Below are positions 9,278 through 19,685 of a stretch of 64,000 nt of DNA, in pieces; the stretch's first letter is position 1, and each line of letters begins with the position of its first letter. Source of the DNA: Algibacter sp. L1A34. Lineage in GTDB: Bacteria; Bacteroidota; Bacteroidia; Flavobacteriales; Flavobacteriaceae. The notes under the pieces were generated by a model. The model was given only the letters and a program-made list of their open reading frames with translations. It did no database searches and was not told the DNA's origin. A program made the position numbers and the translations under genes. The stretch is from the NCBI RefSeq assembly GCF_009796805.1, contig NZ_CP047029.1, positions 3,982,001 through 4,046,000 of the forward strand. Reading direction: 5' to 3'.

Positions 9278-9721
9278 ATGGAATTCTACACTTGTGAGTA
9301 TTGCTATAAAGAATTTAATCCCAAACGTCGTCGTGTGCAAAAGTATTGCAGTAATAGTTGCCGATCTAAAGCACATCATACACGAAAAAAAACAGATAAT
9401 AAACTTGCTACAAATCCTGATAAAGAAACTAAAAGTGAAGTCGCAGCTTTACCAACTAAACCACAAAAAACAAAAGTAGAAGCCATGAGTTTAGCTGGTA
9501 CAGGAAATGCAGCAGCAGGTAGTTTGCTAGCAGATGGTTTAAAATCCATGCTGACTCCTATAGAAAATAAACCCGCTACTAAAGCTGATCTGGAAAAACT
9601 AAGAAAACAGATTGTAAATCGTTATCATAAAATTAACAATATACCTCCCAGAGCTGATGGAGCTCAACCCTATTTTGATATGGATACTGGTGGTGTTGTT
9701 TACTCTTTTTTAAACTTGTAG
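9278..9721 (+). CDS. Small zinc-finger protein of the integrase module
   Basis: 147-aa protein starting EFYTCEYC. Two CxxC/CxxxC-type pairs (CEYC at about 5-8, CSNSC at about 24-28, next to KRRRVQKY) form a probable treble-clef or FYDLN-like zinc finger. The rest is a low-complexity linker and a C-terminal helix-rich segment. A GTG at 9218 would extend the frame by 20 codons, but that extension consists of the 38-bp palindrome translated, so ATG 9278 is chosen. Similar short zinc-finger genes follow integrases in Bacteroidetes elements. A DNA-binding accessory role is inferred. Confidence 0.7.
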   Translation: MEFYTCEYCYKEFNPKRRRVQKYCSNSCRSKAHHTRKKTDNKLATNPDKETKSEVAALPTKPQKTKVEAMSLAGTGNAAAGSLLADGLKSMLTPIENKPATKADLEKLRKQIVNRYHKINNIPPRADGAQPYFDMDTGGVVYSFLNL

Positions 9722-9920
9722 TATTACGTTTAGATTTCCAAAATAACCACACCGTTTTCGTTAATAATTTGTTTTGTATATATCAAGTATTTACAACAGT
9801 AAATCCATTTTAGGAAGGTTCAATCAAAAAACATCTTTCCTTATATAACTCTTTGCCTATTTCACCTTTTTAATATCATAGTTTTCAAGATACTAAAGCC
9901 AATATATATCAAGCCAAATA
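9722..9920. other. Convergent intergenic region
   Basis: 200 bp between the converging zinc-finger and HNH genes. No paired terminator or gene was identified with confidence. Confidence 0.4.
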
Positions 9921-10370
9921 TTATCTCTTTAATAATACTTCATTTACTTTCTGCTCAATTCCTATATCAGCCGCAGATAATGTTTTAAAGGTTAATAGTC
10001 TATCTATATTATACTTAGCTATGTTATTCATATTTTTCATCCAATCCTCCATTTTCATTTTTCCTTTAGACTGGTTAATGGTACGAAGGGTTACGGCTAA
10101 ATTACCCGTGCAATTTACAACCTCTGCTATTTCATTGTTTGTTAATTTATATCGATAGGTCATAAAGACAGATTCTGATGAGCGTATATGCTCATAATCA
10201 TAACGATCACCACCTCTAAGTGTTTTACCAGTATAACAATCAATATACAAGGCCCTACCGTCTCCACCTTTTAGTATAGCGTCATTATGCATTTGCAGTT
10301 TGACTTTAGTAAAAACTAAGTCAATTTCAGCTCTATGATACGGCCGTTTTGGATCAAAACTATACCCCAT
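9921..10370 (-). CDS. HNH endonuclease-like protein, last gene of the HerA operon
   Basis: 149-aa protein with an HNH/beta-beta-alpha-metal signature: CYTGKTL, then DYEHI (catalytic His), NLAVT and TINQSKG (Asn and Lys of the closing helix). A nuclease that cuts DNA is therefore expected. The start is taken at ATG 10370, where ATGGGGTATAG overlaps the stop codon of the coiled-coil gene; an upstream in-frame Met run at 10397 would overlap that gene by 38 bp. Close coupling behind a HerA-type ATPase and coiled-coil gene suggests one complex. Confidence 0.78.
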   Translation of the reverse strand: MGYSFDPKRPYHRAEIDLVFTKVKLQMHNDAILKGGDGRALYIDCYTGKTLRGGDRYDYEHIRSSESVFMTYRYKLTNNEIAEVVNCTGNLAVTLRTINQSKGKMKMEDWMKNMNNIAKYNIDRLLTFKTLSAADIGIEQKVNEVLLKR

Positions 10371-10887
10371 CCTCACCTTCTTCAAAGTCATCATCATCTT
10401 CTGAGTCTATGTCCACAAAATCAAAAGAAGCGCCAACAGAATCCATTAATGACTCTAATTTATCTTTAATATCAGAAGCTCTTTCTAATAAATTATCTAC
10501 CATACCTTTAAGCTCAGTGCCCCCTTCATTTAGTTGGTCTAAAGTAGAATTTAAATCACCAACAATTTCTTTTAAATTATCTATGGTTTCATTAATAACA
10601 TCTAAAAGGCTAGGCACCTCATCAACTTTCACTTCGTTAGCTTCTATCTTTTTTTCAATTGGCTCAATTTTATCTGATGCTTCTTTTAATGGTTCAGTAA
10701 CCTCATTTTTCTCAGGTGCTTCTGAAAGTGAGTTTAAATCTTTATTATCTGTTAACTGTTCTTTTAAACTTGTTAATTCTTTACTCCCCTCTTTAAGTTT
10801 AGCCGTAAAATCTTTAAGCTTTGACAAGCCTTCATTTGCTTTAACTAAACCATCTACTAAAGGTTTTACTAAATTTGCTATTGCCAT
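10360..10887 (-). CDS. Acidic coiled-coil protein between the HerA-type ATPase and HNH genes
   Basis: 175-aa soluble protein made almost entirely of heptad-like helices (LVKANEGLSKLKDFTAKL and VPSLLDVINETIDNLKEI regions). It ends in a strongly acidic tail (DSEDDDDFEEGEDG). No enzymatic motif. It starts 1 bp after the ATPase stop codon and overlaps the HNH gene start, so translation of the three is coupled. It may be a structural adaptor or a DNA-mimicking inhibitor; both are guesses. No known family recognised. Confidence 0.7.
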   Translation of the reverse strand: MAIANLVKPLVDGLVKANEGLSKLKDFTAKLKEGSKELTSLKEQLTDNKDLNSLSEAPEKNEVTEPLKEASDKIEPIEKKIEANEVKVDEVPSLLDVINETIDNLKEIVGDLNSTLDQLNEGGTELKGMVDNLLERASDIKDKLESLMDSVGASFDFVDIDSEDDDDFEEGEDGV

Positions 10888-10888
10888 A

Positions 10889-13800
10889 TTATAATCTGTT
10901 TTTTAAGTTTCTATTTTTTATATCTGATAAATATGCGTTCAAAATTGGAAGATACAAATCATTTTTTCTTGCTATCCCTGTTAAGGTTAAACCTACAATG
11001 GTAATGAAATATTCACTCTTTATATCAAAGCCCCATTTGTTGCTTAAAATTTTCTTGTAAGTTAACAATGCTTTGTAAAAAGATACAGCCTCCATTTTGT
11101 GTATGGCCGTAGTCAATTCAATTACTTCATTTACCTCTAATAATGAGCATAATTCATTTTCTATAAATGAGCTAGTAAGCGTTGCATTAAGTATTCTATT
11201 AGATACTTTATGGTACTCTTTATATCGCTCCGTTTTATCTAGTTTTTTTTTATTTATTGAATCCCCTTTGTAACTAGCTGCTAATTGGTTTGCTAAAAAC
11301 TTTGTGATTTTTATTTTAAAATTTTCATTAGACTTAAAGACAAAAGATGATTCTTTGCTTTCATAAAAATTAAATTTACATAACACAGATTCCTGCCAGT
11401 CGTTTTGATAAATAGCAGCAACACCTGTTTTTAGCCTTGCCAATTCATTAATCTGGTCATCATCTAAATTCATTGCTTTACCAACTAATTCTCTATCATC
11501 CTGTGAAGGTAAGCGTAAGCAAATTTTTGTATTTGTATTTCTTATTGCAGATGGATCTAAGAGTCCCGGCGCTTGATCTGCTAATATAAACCCTTGCCCG
11601 TACGTTCTCATCTCTGCAATAGCGTTAGAAATCATCTCAACAGATTTACCTTGTAGATTTGCACTTTCTTGTCCCTGCTCAGAACTCGTGTTCTTTAATA
11701 GGTTGTGCGCCTCCTCGATCACTGCAACGTGTCTCAGTTTTGCGTTGGCATCTATTGGCTCACACATTCTATACTCTTGCAACTTCATAAAAACAATTCC
11801 CATAATGAGAGATTTTGTTTCTGCAGAAGCTACTCTTGATAAATCTATAATGGTATTTTCATTAAATAACTTTTCAGAAGAAATCTCATCATCTGTAAAA
11901 ATTAATTCAAAAATCCCATTAGTCATACTTTTTACCCTAGTGACTAAAGCCCCAGAATAATTAGAAATCATCTCTTGAGAATAGCCACTGTTTGCAATTA
12001 AATTAGGTAACACGTTACCTAAATCTTGAAATGTAGGGTAAATAGCTGTTCCCGTTAAATTAATTGAGTTCTTTAAGTCCCACCCTTTACTCTTATACGC
12101 TTCTTCTACGGCTTCTTTAAGTATTGCAGGCATAGCAGCATACATAGGCCAAGAGGCATTTAAAATTTCTATTAACCTATCTATATGCTCATAGATATGT
12201 ATTTCCTTCGGAAACGTAAATGGATTGATTTTTAACACTTTAGAATGTGCTTTATTGGTGCCATATACTTCAACATCTATCCTATTTCCGAAGATATGTT
12301 TATACTCACCCTTTGCTGGCTCAATGACCATAAATTTAATATCCTTTTTAATAAGGTTGTCAATTAAATTATAAGTGACATTAGATTTACCAGACCCTGT
12401 ACTACCCGTCACAAAAATATGACCCGTAAATTTTTCAATATCTAAGGTAAACGCTAACGGAAACTCTTTCTCATAATTATATAAGTGTCCTATTGAAATA
12501 GTATTTGAGCCAGTATGCTTAACGTTATTGCCAAAAGGTGCTGTCTCTACTACATCTAGCCCAACAAAAGCCTTATGAGGCATAGAGGCTTGTATACAAA
12601 GCTCTGCAGTATTAGTTATTGTAGCGAGTTTAATTATATTTTCTGAGTTTGATATTTCAACTTTAATAGTGGGTAACTCATATTGCTTTAAAGATTTTAA
12701 TATGTTGTTATAATTACTATCACTATCGCGTGCGGCAAAGGTGTGTACCACAGACTTTTCTACACCAGTATCATTTCCTTTGATAAGTCCACTATAAATA
12801 TTTGCTGCCACAACACTATTTTGTTGCTCTTTTGACATAAAATATGCTCCTACATTCCATAAACCTAGGCTCTCTCCTTTTTTTATACGGTCAAATTGTA
12901 CATCTAATCGTTCTAAAATATTTGCTATCTTCTTATCTTGGGTTACAAATTGACAACTTTTGCTATTCCCGCTATTTTTTGACTCTGACTCAGCAATAGC
13001 TTTACTTTCATTTTCACTTACAGCAGTTCCTTCCGTGTCTGCGTTAGATTTAGTTTTGGTTTTTGACATTCCTTCTGCTTTTGATGTAGCTTTTGTATTT
13101 AATAGCTGATCACCTTTAATATCGGGAAGGTCTAATTCTTCACTCTTATTTTTTATTGCTTTAATAAAAGCATCTGTAATTTCATCTACTTTGTCTAATG
13201 CAGATTTAATTTTACCATCGACCAACTTATCTGCTACAGAAACGCTAGCCTTGATAGGCATTTGAAGAGTTTGTATAGCATTTTCGGTACTTATTTGACT
13301 GTTTGTGCCAAAAACAAAATTTTCTATTTTTTTTCCAACCCAAGGATTACTGTTTTCTGTTTGAGTTGTATTAGTTCCTTTTGCTATAGAATTAGTTTTA
13401 GTTTTTGATTTTGACTTTGTAAAAGACGACCCTACGGTATTGGTTATGCCTTTGGTTACCGCTACAGACTCATTAGTACTCAAATTTATAGTCTGTTCTT
13501 TAAGAGGGTGTAACTGGGTGTAAATGTGCTCATAAAAATTTTTAGCCTCTTCTATTTGATGCGAAGCGATGGGCGCTGCAACAAATAATGCCGAGAACTC
13601 TTTACCTTGCATAGCAATCACTAGATTCTCAATACCTTGTACAAATTCATCTTCTTGTTTGTTTTTAAGTGATGCCACTCCTAATGCACACGATATTTCA
13701 TTTGTATTAGAAAAAACATCTGCGTTTAGGTTTATAAGTTCTGAATTAGGTAATGAGTCTTTAGTAAAAGTTGTACCGGGGAAGTTACCCTCCATAGCTC

Positions 13801-14185
13801 CTTTTAAAATCTTTAAACTCTTTGCAGCGTCGTTTTCTTTTTTAATGCCAATGTAAAAATCGCATTGCGTTCCATCAGAAACTAACTTTACAATAAACGT
13901 TGTTCCTGTAGAATAAAGTGCACTGTAAACGGATAAAAGCTTATCTGTGATTTTTAGATTTTTTTCGTAAACAAATTTATTTAAGTGAAGAAAACGAAGG
14001 GATGTATTAAAAGAAACTTCTTTGTTCTCAAAGGGCAGTACTTTAAAGTTTTTGTCTAATAAATATTGCCTTCTAAGTAAGCTTAGCGTTGCCTCAAAGT
14101 CTTTTAAACTTGAATCTACATCAAAGTTATTTTCACTAAGAAAATTAGCTTTGTCTGATAATACTTCTTTATTCGTTTTATCCAT
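10889..14185 (-). CDS. HerA/FtsK-type P-loop ATPase (DUF87-like), 1098 aa
   Basis: Large soluble ATPase. The Walker A is GSTGSGKSN at about residue 597. The Walker B with tandem acids is HVAVIEEAH at about 822. FILADQAPGLLDPSAIRN and KICLRLPSQDDRE correspond to sensor and arginine-finger regions of HerA/VirB4-like motors. The first 560 residues are a family-specific domain split by two Ser/Thr/Lys-rich low-complexity segments (about 255-280 and 375-415). HerA motors translocate DNA as hexamers and usually partner nucleases such as NurA, Sir2 or DUF4297; here the linked nuclease is HNH. It sits 107 bp behind the dynamin-like gene in the same direction. Confidence 0.88.
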   Translation of the reverse strand: MDKTNKEVLSDKANFLSENNFDVDSSLKDFEATLSLLRRQYLLDKNFKVLPFENKEVSFNTSLRFLHLNKFVYEKNLKITDKLLSVYSALYSTGTTFIVKLVSDGTQCDFYIGIKKENDAAKSLKILKGAMEGNFPGTTFTKDSLPNSELINLNADVFSNTNEISCALGVASLKNKQEDEFVQGIENLVIAMQGKEFSALFVAAPIASHQIEEAKNFYEHIYTQLHPLKEQTINLSTNESVAVTKGITNTVGSSFTKSKSKTKTNSIAKGTNTTQTENSNPWVGKKIENFVFGTNSQISTENAIQTLQMPIKASVSVADKLVDGKIKSALDKVDEITDAFIKAIKNKSEELDLPDIKGDQLLNTKATSKAEGMSKTKTKSNADTEGTAVSENESKAIAESESKNSGNSKSCQFVTQDKKIANILERLDVQFDRIKKGESLGLWNVGAYFMSKEQQNSVVAANIYSGLIKGNDTGVEKSVVHTFAARDSDSNYNNILKSLKQYELPTIKVEISNSENIIKLATITNTAELCIQASMPHKAFVGLDVVETAPFGNNVKHTGSNTISIGHLYNYEKEFPLAFTLDIEKFTGHIFVTGSTGSGKSNVTYNLIDNLIKKDIKFMVIEPAKGEYKHIFGNRIDVEVYGTNKAHSKVLKINPFTFPKEIHIYEHIDRLIEILNASWPMYAAMPAILKEAVEEAYKSKGWDLKNSINLTGTAIYPTFQDLGNVLPNLIANSGYSQEMISNYSGALVTRVKSMTNGIFELIFTDDEISSEKLFNENTIIDLSRVASAETKSLIMGIVFMKLQEYRMCEPIDANAKLRHVAVIEEAHNLLKNTSSEQGQESANLQGKSVEMISNAIAEMRTYGQGFILADQAPGLLDPSAIRNTNTKICLRLPSQDDRELVGKAMNLDDDQINELARLKTGVAAIYQNDWQESVLCKFNFYESKESSFVFKSNENFKIKITKFLANQLAASYKGDSINKKKLDKTERYKEYHKVSNRILNATLTSSFIENELCSLLEVNEVIELTTAIHKMEAVSFYKALLTYKKILSNKWGFDIKSEYFITIVGLTLTGIARKNDLYLPILNAYLSDIKNRNLKNRL

Positions 14186-14292
14186 TAATTTAATAATTTA
14201 TATCCCCCTTTAAATACTGCGGCTTAAATAAAATCATAATTAGCAGTAGTAACAACGTTTTTTAACGAGTCATTGTTAAACTCTATAATAAT

Positions 14293-16548
14293 CTAACTTT
14301 TCAATTTGGAAATGTACCCCTCCAAACATTTAAGGAGCTGATTTGAAACTATATCGTTATCAACTTGTTTTTTCATTAAAAATGATAAACGCTCAATAAC
14401 AATTTTAGTTATATTTTTTTCTAATTGATCTATAATAATTTTTCCATTCAATTTATACTCATTTACACTAGTGCTATAACGTTCACCAATTTGTAACAAA
14501 ACATCTTCAATATTTCTTTTTTGTTCTAAAATACCCATATCTTGGAATAACAATTTAAGGTCATAGTATTCTGTATTTGCATAAATAGATGTTTTTATAG
14601 TTTCACTACGAGTAAAAGGATTCCGCCAAGAAGATACTTTTTCTTCATTTTTTCTAATAAATTCTAGGCAATCTATTTTTGTATACATTAAAGGACTTTC
14701 TCTTAAATTGATAGAGAAGTCATTTAACAAAATATCAGAAGCCTTTTCTGACAAATGTATCTCACTCAAATAATCTTTAAAATCTGTATTTATTATGTTA
14801 ATAATATCCTCCCATTTATTTATTAAATTAGCTTCCAGGCCGTACTTCACAGTTGTTTTTAAGCTAATTTCCAATCCTCTTATTACATCTTCAACTTTCC
14901 CCTTGGCCTGTGTCGCTTCTGACCAACTTACTTTTTTGTTACCCAAAATTGAATTAATCTCATTAAAATCATTAGTAGCACGTTCTCTTAAATTATCAAG
15001 AATACTATTATCTGATTTAATTTCATATAATTTCTCTCTAGTATCTTCTAATTTTATTTTTAAAATTTTTTCAGAAGTAGATATTTTTTTAATATCACTT
15101 TCAATAGTTTTTCTTTGGTTATTTGTTAACCCTTTTATGCTATCTCGCAATTTAAATAAATGCGGTAATAATTTAACATAAAGATCATGACCAAGTTCTA
15201 TTTCATGTACATTTTCTATATAATTCTGAATATATATTTGAAGAGCAGAAATACCAGACCTGCTTAAACATTGTTTAAGTATATTTGCACTATTCAATTC
15301 TTTTATAAGTTCTTGTTTGTTTAACTCTGGTAGAGGAGTAAACTCAATAGCATCTATACCTTTATAATCATCTTCGACATCTGATAAAAATGTTTGTAAA
15401 TATTTATCAAAACTACCTTTTTGTGTTCTGGTTAATTTAGTTGAACTCTCATTGAGAAAACTTAAAAAGGCGAATTGTGCAGAAATTGGGAAAATTTTAG
15501 GGTTTTCAATTCCAATTGATTGCTCTAAATATTTTTTTATACTTGATATAATATTTTCTAAAGATTCTTTTTCATGATCTATCTCATCAATTTTATTTAA
15601 CACAAAAACAAAACGATCCTCTGTTGAAACTCCTTTATCTTTAACAAAATCAGCTATTTCCTTTAATGTTTTATAATCATCTTCAGCTTGTAATGCAGTC
15701 ACATTTAGAACATATAATATCAATGGCTTATGTTCAGTATCATTTATATAGTTGAAAGTAATTTCTTTGTGCTTATCGTTTTTAGAATTGTTAGGTCCTG
15801 GTGTATCCACGAGAACTGTTTTAATATTTTTAGATACAATATTTTTAATATCTCCTTCAATTTCAATGGTTATAAACTGATCATTTCCTTTATCGTTTAT
15901 AGCTTTTAAAACACTCGCATCAACTTCCTTATAAACAGATTTCTCCCCTTTTTCATTCTTAACTACAGCACTAAAAGTTTTACGTCCATCATAATCTTTA
16001 ATTTTACAGATTGCTGCTGTACAAGCTTCGTTTTTATAAGGCAGCAAATCCTCTCCTAATAGTGCATTAATTAAAGTAGATTTCCCGGCACTCATAGTCG
16101 CTGAAACTACTATTTGAGCTTCAGTTTCTTCAATTCTATCTAACTCTTTAAATAATTTATTTTTCTCGAAGTATTGACGAATTTCATCATCTTCAGCTCT
16201 ACGCTTTATATTATTTAAAACATCTTTAAAATCACCAACTAAGTTTACATCTTGAACAACATTTTCTATTAACCTTATATCCTTATTTTCAATTTGGTTA
16301 AACTTTATGATAATATCTTTTACAATATTAATTTCATATTTAGTAGAAGTGAAGACTATTTTAAAGTTATCTTCATTGGACTCCTCCTGATATTTAAACA
16401 AAAACTTATAAAACCAATTTTCAATTCTTGTGTAATTATTTTTGTCATTTATAATATTCTTAGATTGTGTGAAGCCTTCTGTATTGTATAAACTCCCATC
16501 AACACTTACATTATACGTATATGTATTGTATTTAATATTTAAATCCAT
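14293..16548 (-). CDS. Dynamin-like large GTPase
   Basis: 751-aa protein with a complete GTPase core: G1 SATMSAGKST at about residue 153, G3 VLVDTPGPN at about 248, and G4 VLNKID at about 317. It is preceded by a variable N-terminal region and followed by a long helical stalk with coiled coil (about 470-560). This is the plan of bacterial dynamin-like proteins, which remodel membranes; some act in antiphage defence. No clear transmembrane segment was seen. It lies 77 bp downstream of hsdR and 107 bp upstream of the HerA-type gene, all minus strand, so it may belong to either module. Confidence 0.85.
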   Translation of the reverse strand: MDLNIKYNTYTYNVSVDGSLYNTEGFTQSKNIINDKNNYTRIENWFYKFLFKYQEESNEDNFKIVFTSTKYEINIVKDIIIKFNQIENKDIRLIENVVQDVNLVGDFKDVLNNIKRRAEDDEIRQYFEKNKLFKELDRIEETEAQIVVSATMSAGKSTLINALLGEDLLPYKNEACTAAICKIKDYDGRKTFSAVVKNEKGEKSVYKEVDASVLKAINDKGNDQFITIEIEGDIKNIVSKNIKTVLVDTPGPNNSKNDKHKEITFNYINDTEHKPLILYVLNVTALQAEDDYKTLKEIADFVKDKGVSTEDRFVFVLNKIDEIDHEKESLENIISSIKKYLEQSIGIENPKIFPISAQFAFLSFLNESSTKLTRTQKGSFDKYLQTFLSDVEDDYKGIDAIEFTPLPELNKQELIKELNSANILKQCLSRSGISALQIYIQNYIENVHEIELGHDLYVKLLPHLFKLRDSIKGLTNNQRKTIESDIKKISTSEKILKIKLEDTREKLYEIKSDNSILDNLRERATNDFNEINSILGNKKVSWSEATQAKGKVEDVIRGLEISLKTTVKYGLEANLINKWEDIINIINTDFKDYLSEIHLSEKASDILLNDFSINLRESPLMYTKIDCLEFIRKNEEKVSSWRNPFTRSETIKTSIYANTEYYDLKLLFQDMGILEQKRNIEDVLLQIGERYSTSVNEYKLNGKIIIDQLEKNITKIVIERLSFLMKKQVDNDIVSNQLLKCLEGYISKLKS

Positions 16549-16625
16549 TATTTATTAATAAAATATATTAGTTGTACGCCTACTCACCTTTTCTTCTTAA
16601 AAAAAATATTTTAAACTCCTTATTC

Positions 16626-19600
16626 TTATTTCCCAACACTACTCATACGCTTCATCGTATCAAAAAACGCGGTTTTAAAAGCATCATCTTTAGCATACAA
16701 TCTATATAAATCTAGTTCTTGCTTACGTTGCTTAGACATCACTTCATCAAGGATTTTCTGAAAGGCTAAGTTCTTATTCTGCTCATCGCTATTTTCCACT
16801 ACTTTTTGTAGAAAGTCTGGATGTGCTTGTATGGATTTAGTCAAACTTATAAACTTTACACGTTGGTCTTCTGGTGTCACTTCCCAATTTTGAAACCAGC
16901 GCTCGTTAAAGCTTTGAATAATTAAATCTAAAGGATCAAGCTCCTCATCTGTACCATGTGCACCTCTTGGGTTTGGATTTTGAGGATCTACCATACTTTC
17001 CGAATCATCCAATCCTATCACTTCATTTAAACGCACCCTTTCTAAACCGTAGGTGGATAAATCTACTGAACTTAACAGCTCGTCTAAAGCGTCTACTTCG
17101 GTGTTATTTATAGGTAATTTAGGAATCAAGAATTTTAAAAACCAATACAGCTTTTCCCAATCTAAAATTTCAAAAGGCATAATAGAAGCCATTTGTCCGT
17201 AGATTTTCACAAACTGCTTTGCTTTAATCTTGAAATCCGCTTTATCCTCATCTTCTAATTCTAGTTCATTAACAAAACGTTCTGCTGCACGCTCTATAAT
17301 CGGACTTAACACCTGCGCATCTTCTTTATTAAAAAACTTAATATTAAAATCTTCTACCTCACTCCATTCATAAACACCAACATCATCTAACACTTCTTTT
17401 AACTCGTGTAATACATTTACATCTGTGGCTTCGCTTAAGGAAGTTGCGGTATAAAAAGGATCAAAGGATGCTTTAATATCTGTAGACGAATTAAAAAAGT
17501 CTAACACAAATACATCTTCTGTTTTCTTCCCTAGTTTTGTTGCTGCTCTGTTTAGACGCGATAAGGCTTGCACTGCTAATACGCCTTGTAATTTCTTATC
17601 GACATACATCGCACACAGTTTTGGTTGGTCAAAACCTGTCAAGTATTTATTAGCAACTACTAATATTCTATAGTCCTCTTCATCAAATTTAATACGTGTG
17701 TCTTTTTCTGCAAAGCCATTCATCTCTGCTTCTGTGTATTCGATACCATCTACTTCTTTGCTTCCAGAAAATGCAATAAGTACTTTAAATGGACGCCCTT
17801 TATCTTTTAATATATTTTGTAAGGCTTTATAATAACGAATAGCAGATTCAATACTCTGCGTTACCACCATAGCTTTTGCTTTTCCTTTTAGCTTTTTCTG
17901 ATTGACTATTTTAGGAATAAAATGGTCTAATATTATTTCTGCTTTGGTATTAATAGTCTGTTGATGCTGTTCTACATAAGCACGTAATTTCTTTTGCGCT
18001 TTCGCGGAATCAAATAACGGATTATCTTCAATAGATTTTTCTATTTCGTAATAGCTTTTTAAAGTCGTGTAATTGGCCAATACGTCTAAAATAAAACCTT
18101 CTTCAATAGCTTGTTTCATAGAGTATAAATGAAACGGTTTAAAACTACCATCGTCTTGCTGCACACCAAACTTTTCTAAGGTAATCGGTTTTGGTGTTGC
18201 TGTAAACGCTAAATAACTGGCATTACCACGCATTTTACGCGACTGCATGGCTTGTACTATTTTATCTTGCGCATGTACCTCATCCTCTTGATTAAATTGT
18301 TGTCCCATGGCTCTATTCATGTTATCATGTGCAGAACCACTTTGACTACTATGCGCTTCATCAATAATAACCGCAAAGCGCTTATCGCTTAAATCGGCAA
18401 TACCATCAATGATGAATGGAAACTTCTGAATAGTAGTAATAATAATCTTCTTGCCTTGTTCTAAACTATCTCTTAATTCTTTAGACGAATAGGCTGGTGC
18501 AATAATATTTTTAACTTCAGAAAAATCTGCGATATTATCGCGTATTTGTTTGTCTAATAAACGTCTGTCTGTGACTACAATAACCGAATCAAACAATGGA
18601 CGCTCTACATCTGTAATGCCTGGTACATCACTATTTTCTGGATAGGTTTCTATGAGTTGATAAGCTGCCCAAGTAATAGAATTCGATTTTCCAGAACCAG
18701 CAGAATGTTGAATTAAATAGGTCTGCCCTACGCCTTTTTTACTAGCATCTTCTATTATTTTACGTACCACATCCATTTGGTGGTATCTTGGAAAGAATAA
18801 TGTTTTTGTTTGTATGGCATCTTTCTTTTTACCATCTAAACGCACAAAATGCTGAATAATATTGGCTAGACTTTCTCTAGTAAAAACCTCATTCCATAAA
18901 TAGTTAGTTCTGTGACCAACTGCTCCTTTTTCTAGTTCCGGATTGCCTTTACCGTGTTTATTACCTTTATTAAAGGGTAAGAAAAAGGTGTTTTTACCAT
19001 TTAACTTGGTTGTCATATAGGCTTCATCTGTATCTACAGCAAAGTGTACCACACAACGTGCAAATTGTAATAAAGGCTGTTTGGTATCGCGTTGGGTTTT
19101 ATATTGGTGTTGTCCATGCACTCTGGCATTTTGACCTGTCCATGCATTTTTAAGTTCCATAGTAACAATAGGCAAACCATTAATAAACAATACCATGTCT
19201 ATTTCTTCTCTTGGGTTGTCTATACTGTAACGTAATTGTCTGGTCTCACTAAAACGGTTTTTAGCAAAGTTGTCTTTTACTTGTTGGCTACTACTTGCTA
19301 ATGGTAATTGATAAAACAATATAAAATGCGCATCATCTACTTGCAAACCCTTTTTAAGCAGATACAGAATACCATACTTTTTAACCAAACGATCATAACG
19401 GTTTAGAATTTTTAATTTCCAGTCGCTTTGCTTTTGTAGCTTTTCTAGTTCTTCTTTTTGAGTACTTTCTAAAAAAGACCAAAAGAACTGCTCATCTATG
19501 GCAAATTGCGCATTGAAACTAGAGGGTTGACCAATGTAATAGCCTTTACCTGTTCTATAGATTTCTGCATTTTCGTTTACTGCACTTATAGATACACCAT

Positions 19601-19685
19601 CCTTTTTAAGGTCTTCTATGCAAGTTCCTGTTAAGGTTCTTTCTATGGCTGCTTCTAAAGCTTGTTCGTTGGTTTTAGACTGCAT
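16626..19685 (-). CDS. hsdR: Type I restriction endonuclease subunit R
   Basis: 1019-aa HsdR. The N-terminal nuclease domain has the PD-(D/E)xK pattern (EEIDMVLFINGLPIVTMELKN, residues about 160-180). The SF2 helicase motor follows: Walker A HSAGSGKS at about 332, VVTDRRLLDKQ, VIIDEAHSSQSG at about 440, FTATPKP, and motif VI ALSRLNRA. The C-terminal helical domain completes the family length. With HsdM and HsdS it makes an ATP-dependent restriction complex that translocates and cuts unmodified DNA. Its start overlaps the end of the sacsin-like gene by 11 bp, so expression is coupled. Confidence 0.96.
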   Translation of the reverse strand: MQSKTNEQALEAAIERTLTGTCIEDLKKDGVSISAVNENAEIYRTGKGYYIGQPSSFNAQFAIDEQFFWSFLESTQKEELEKLQKQSDWKLKILNRYDRLVKKYGILYLLKKGLQVDDAHFILFYQLPLASSSQQVKDNFAKNRFSETRQLRYSIDNPREEIDMVLFINGLPIVTMELKNAWTGQNARVHGQHQYKTQRDTKQPLLQFARCVVHFAVDTDEAYMTTKLNGKNTFFLPFNKGNKHGKGNPELEKGAVGHRTNYLWNEVFTRESLANIIQHFVRLDGKKKDAIQTKTLFFPRYHQMDVVRKIIEDASKKGVGQTYLIQHSAGSGKSNSITWAAYQLIETYPENSDVPGITDVERPLFDSVIVVTDRRLLDKQIRDNIADFSEVKNIIAPAYSSKELRDSLEQGKKIIITTIQKFPFIIDGIADLSDKRFAVIIDEAHSSQSGSAHDNMNRAMGQQFNQEDEVHAQDKIVQAMQSRKMRGNASYLAFTATPKPITLEKFGVQQDDGSFKPFHLYSMKQAIEEGFILDVLANYTTLKSYYEIEKSIEDNPLFDSAKAQKKLRAYVEQHQQTINTKAEIILDHFIPKIVNQKKLKGKAKAMVVTQSIESAIRYYKALQNILKDKGRPFKVLIAFSGSKEVDGIEYTEAEMNGFAEKDTRIKFDEEDYRILVVANKYLTGFDQPKLCAMYVDKKLQGVLAVQALSRLNRAATKLGKKTEDVFVLDFFNSSTDIKASFDPFYTATSLSEATDVNVLHELKEVLDDVGVYEWSEVEDFNIKFFNKEDAQVLSPIIERAAERFVNELELEDEDKADFKIKAKQFVKIYGQMASIMPFEILDWEKLYWFLKFLIPKLPINNTEVDALDELLSSVDLSTYGLERVRLNEVIGLDDSESMVDPQNPNPRGAHGTDEELDPLDLIIQSFNERWFQNWEVTPEDQRVKFISLTKSIQAHPDFLQKVVENSDEQNKNLAFQKILDEVMSKQRKQELDLYRLYAKDDAFKTAFFDTMKRMSSVGK

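Noticed and set aside
10371-10397. Longer N-terminus for the HNH protein
   Set aside because: It would overlap the coiled-coil gene by 38 bp. The Met at 10370 gives the usual stop/start overlap.
10349-10894. 181-codon plus-strand frame
   Set aside because: Antisense shadow of the coiled-coil gene; Ser/Phe-rich composition typical of reverse translation.
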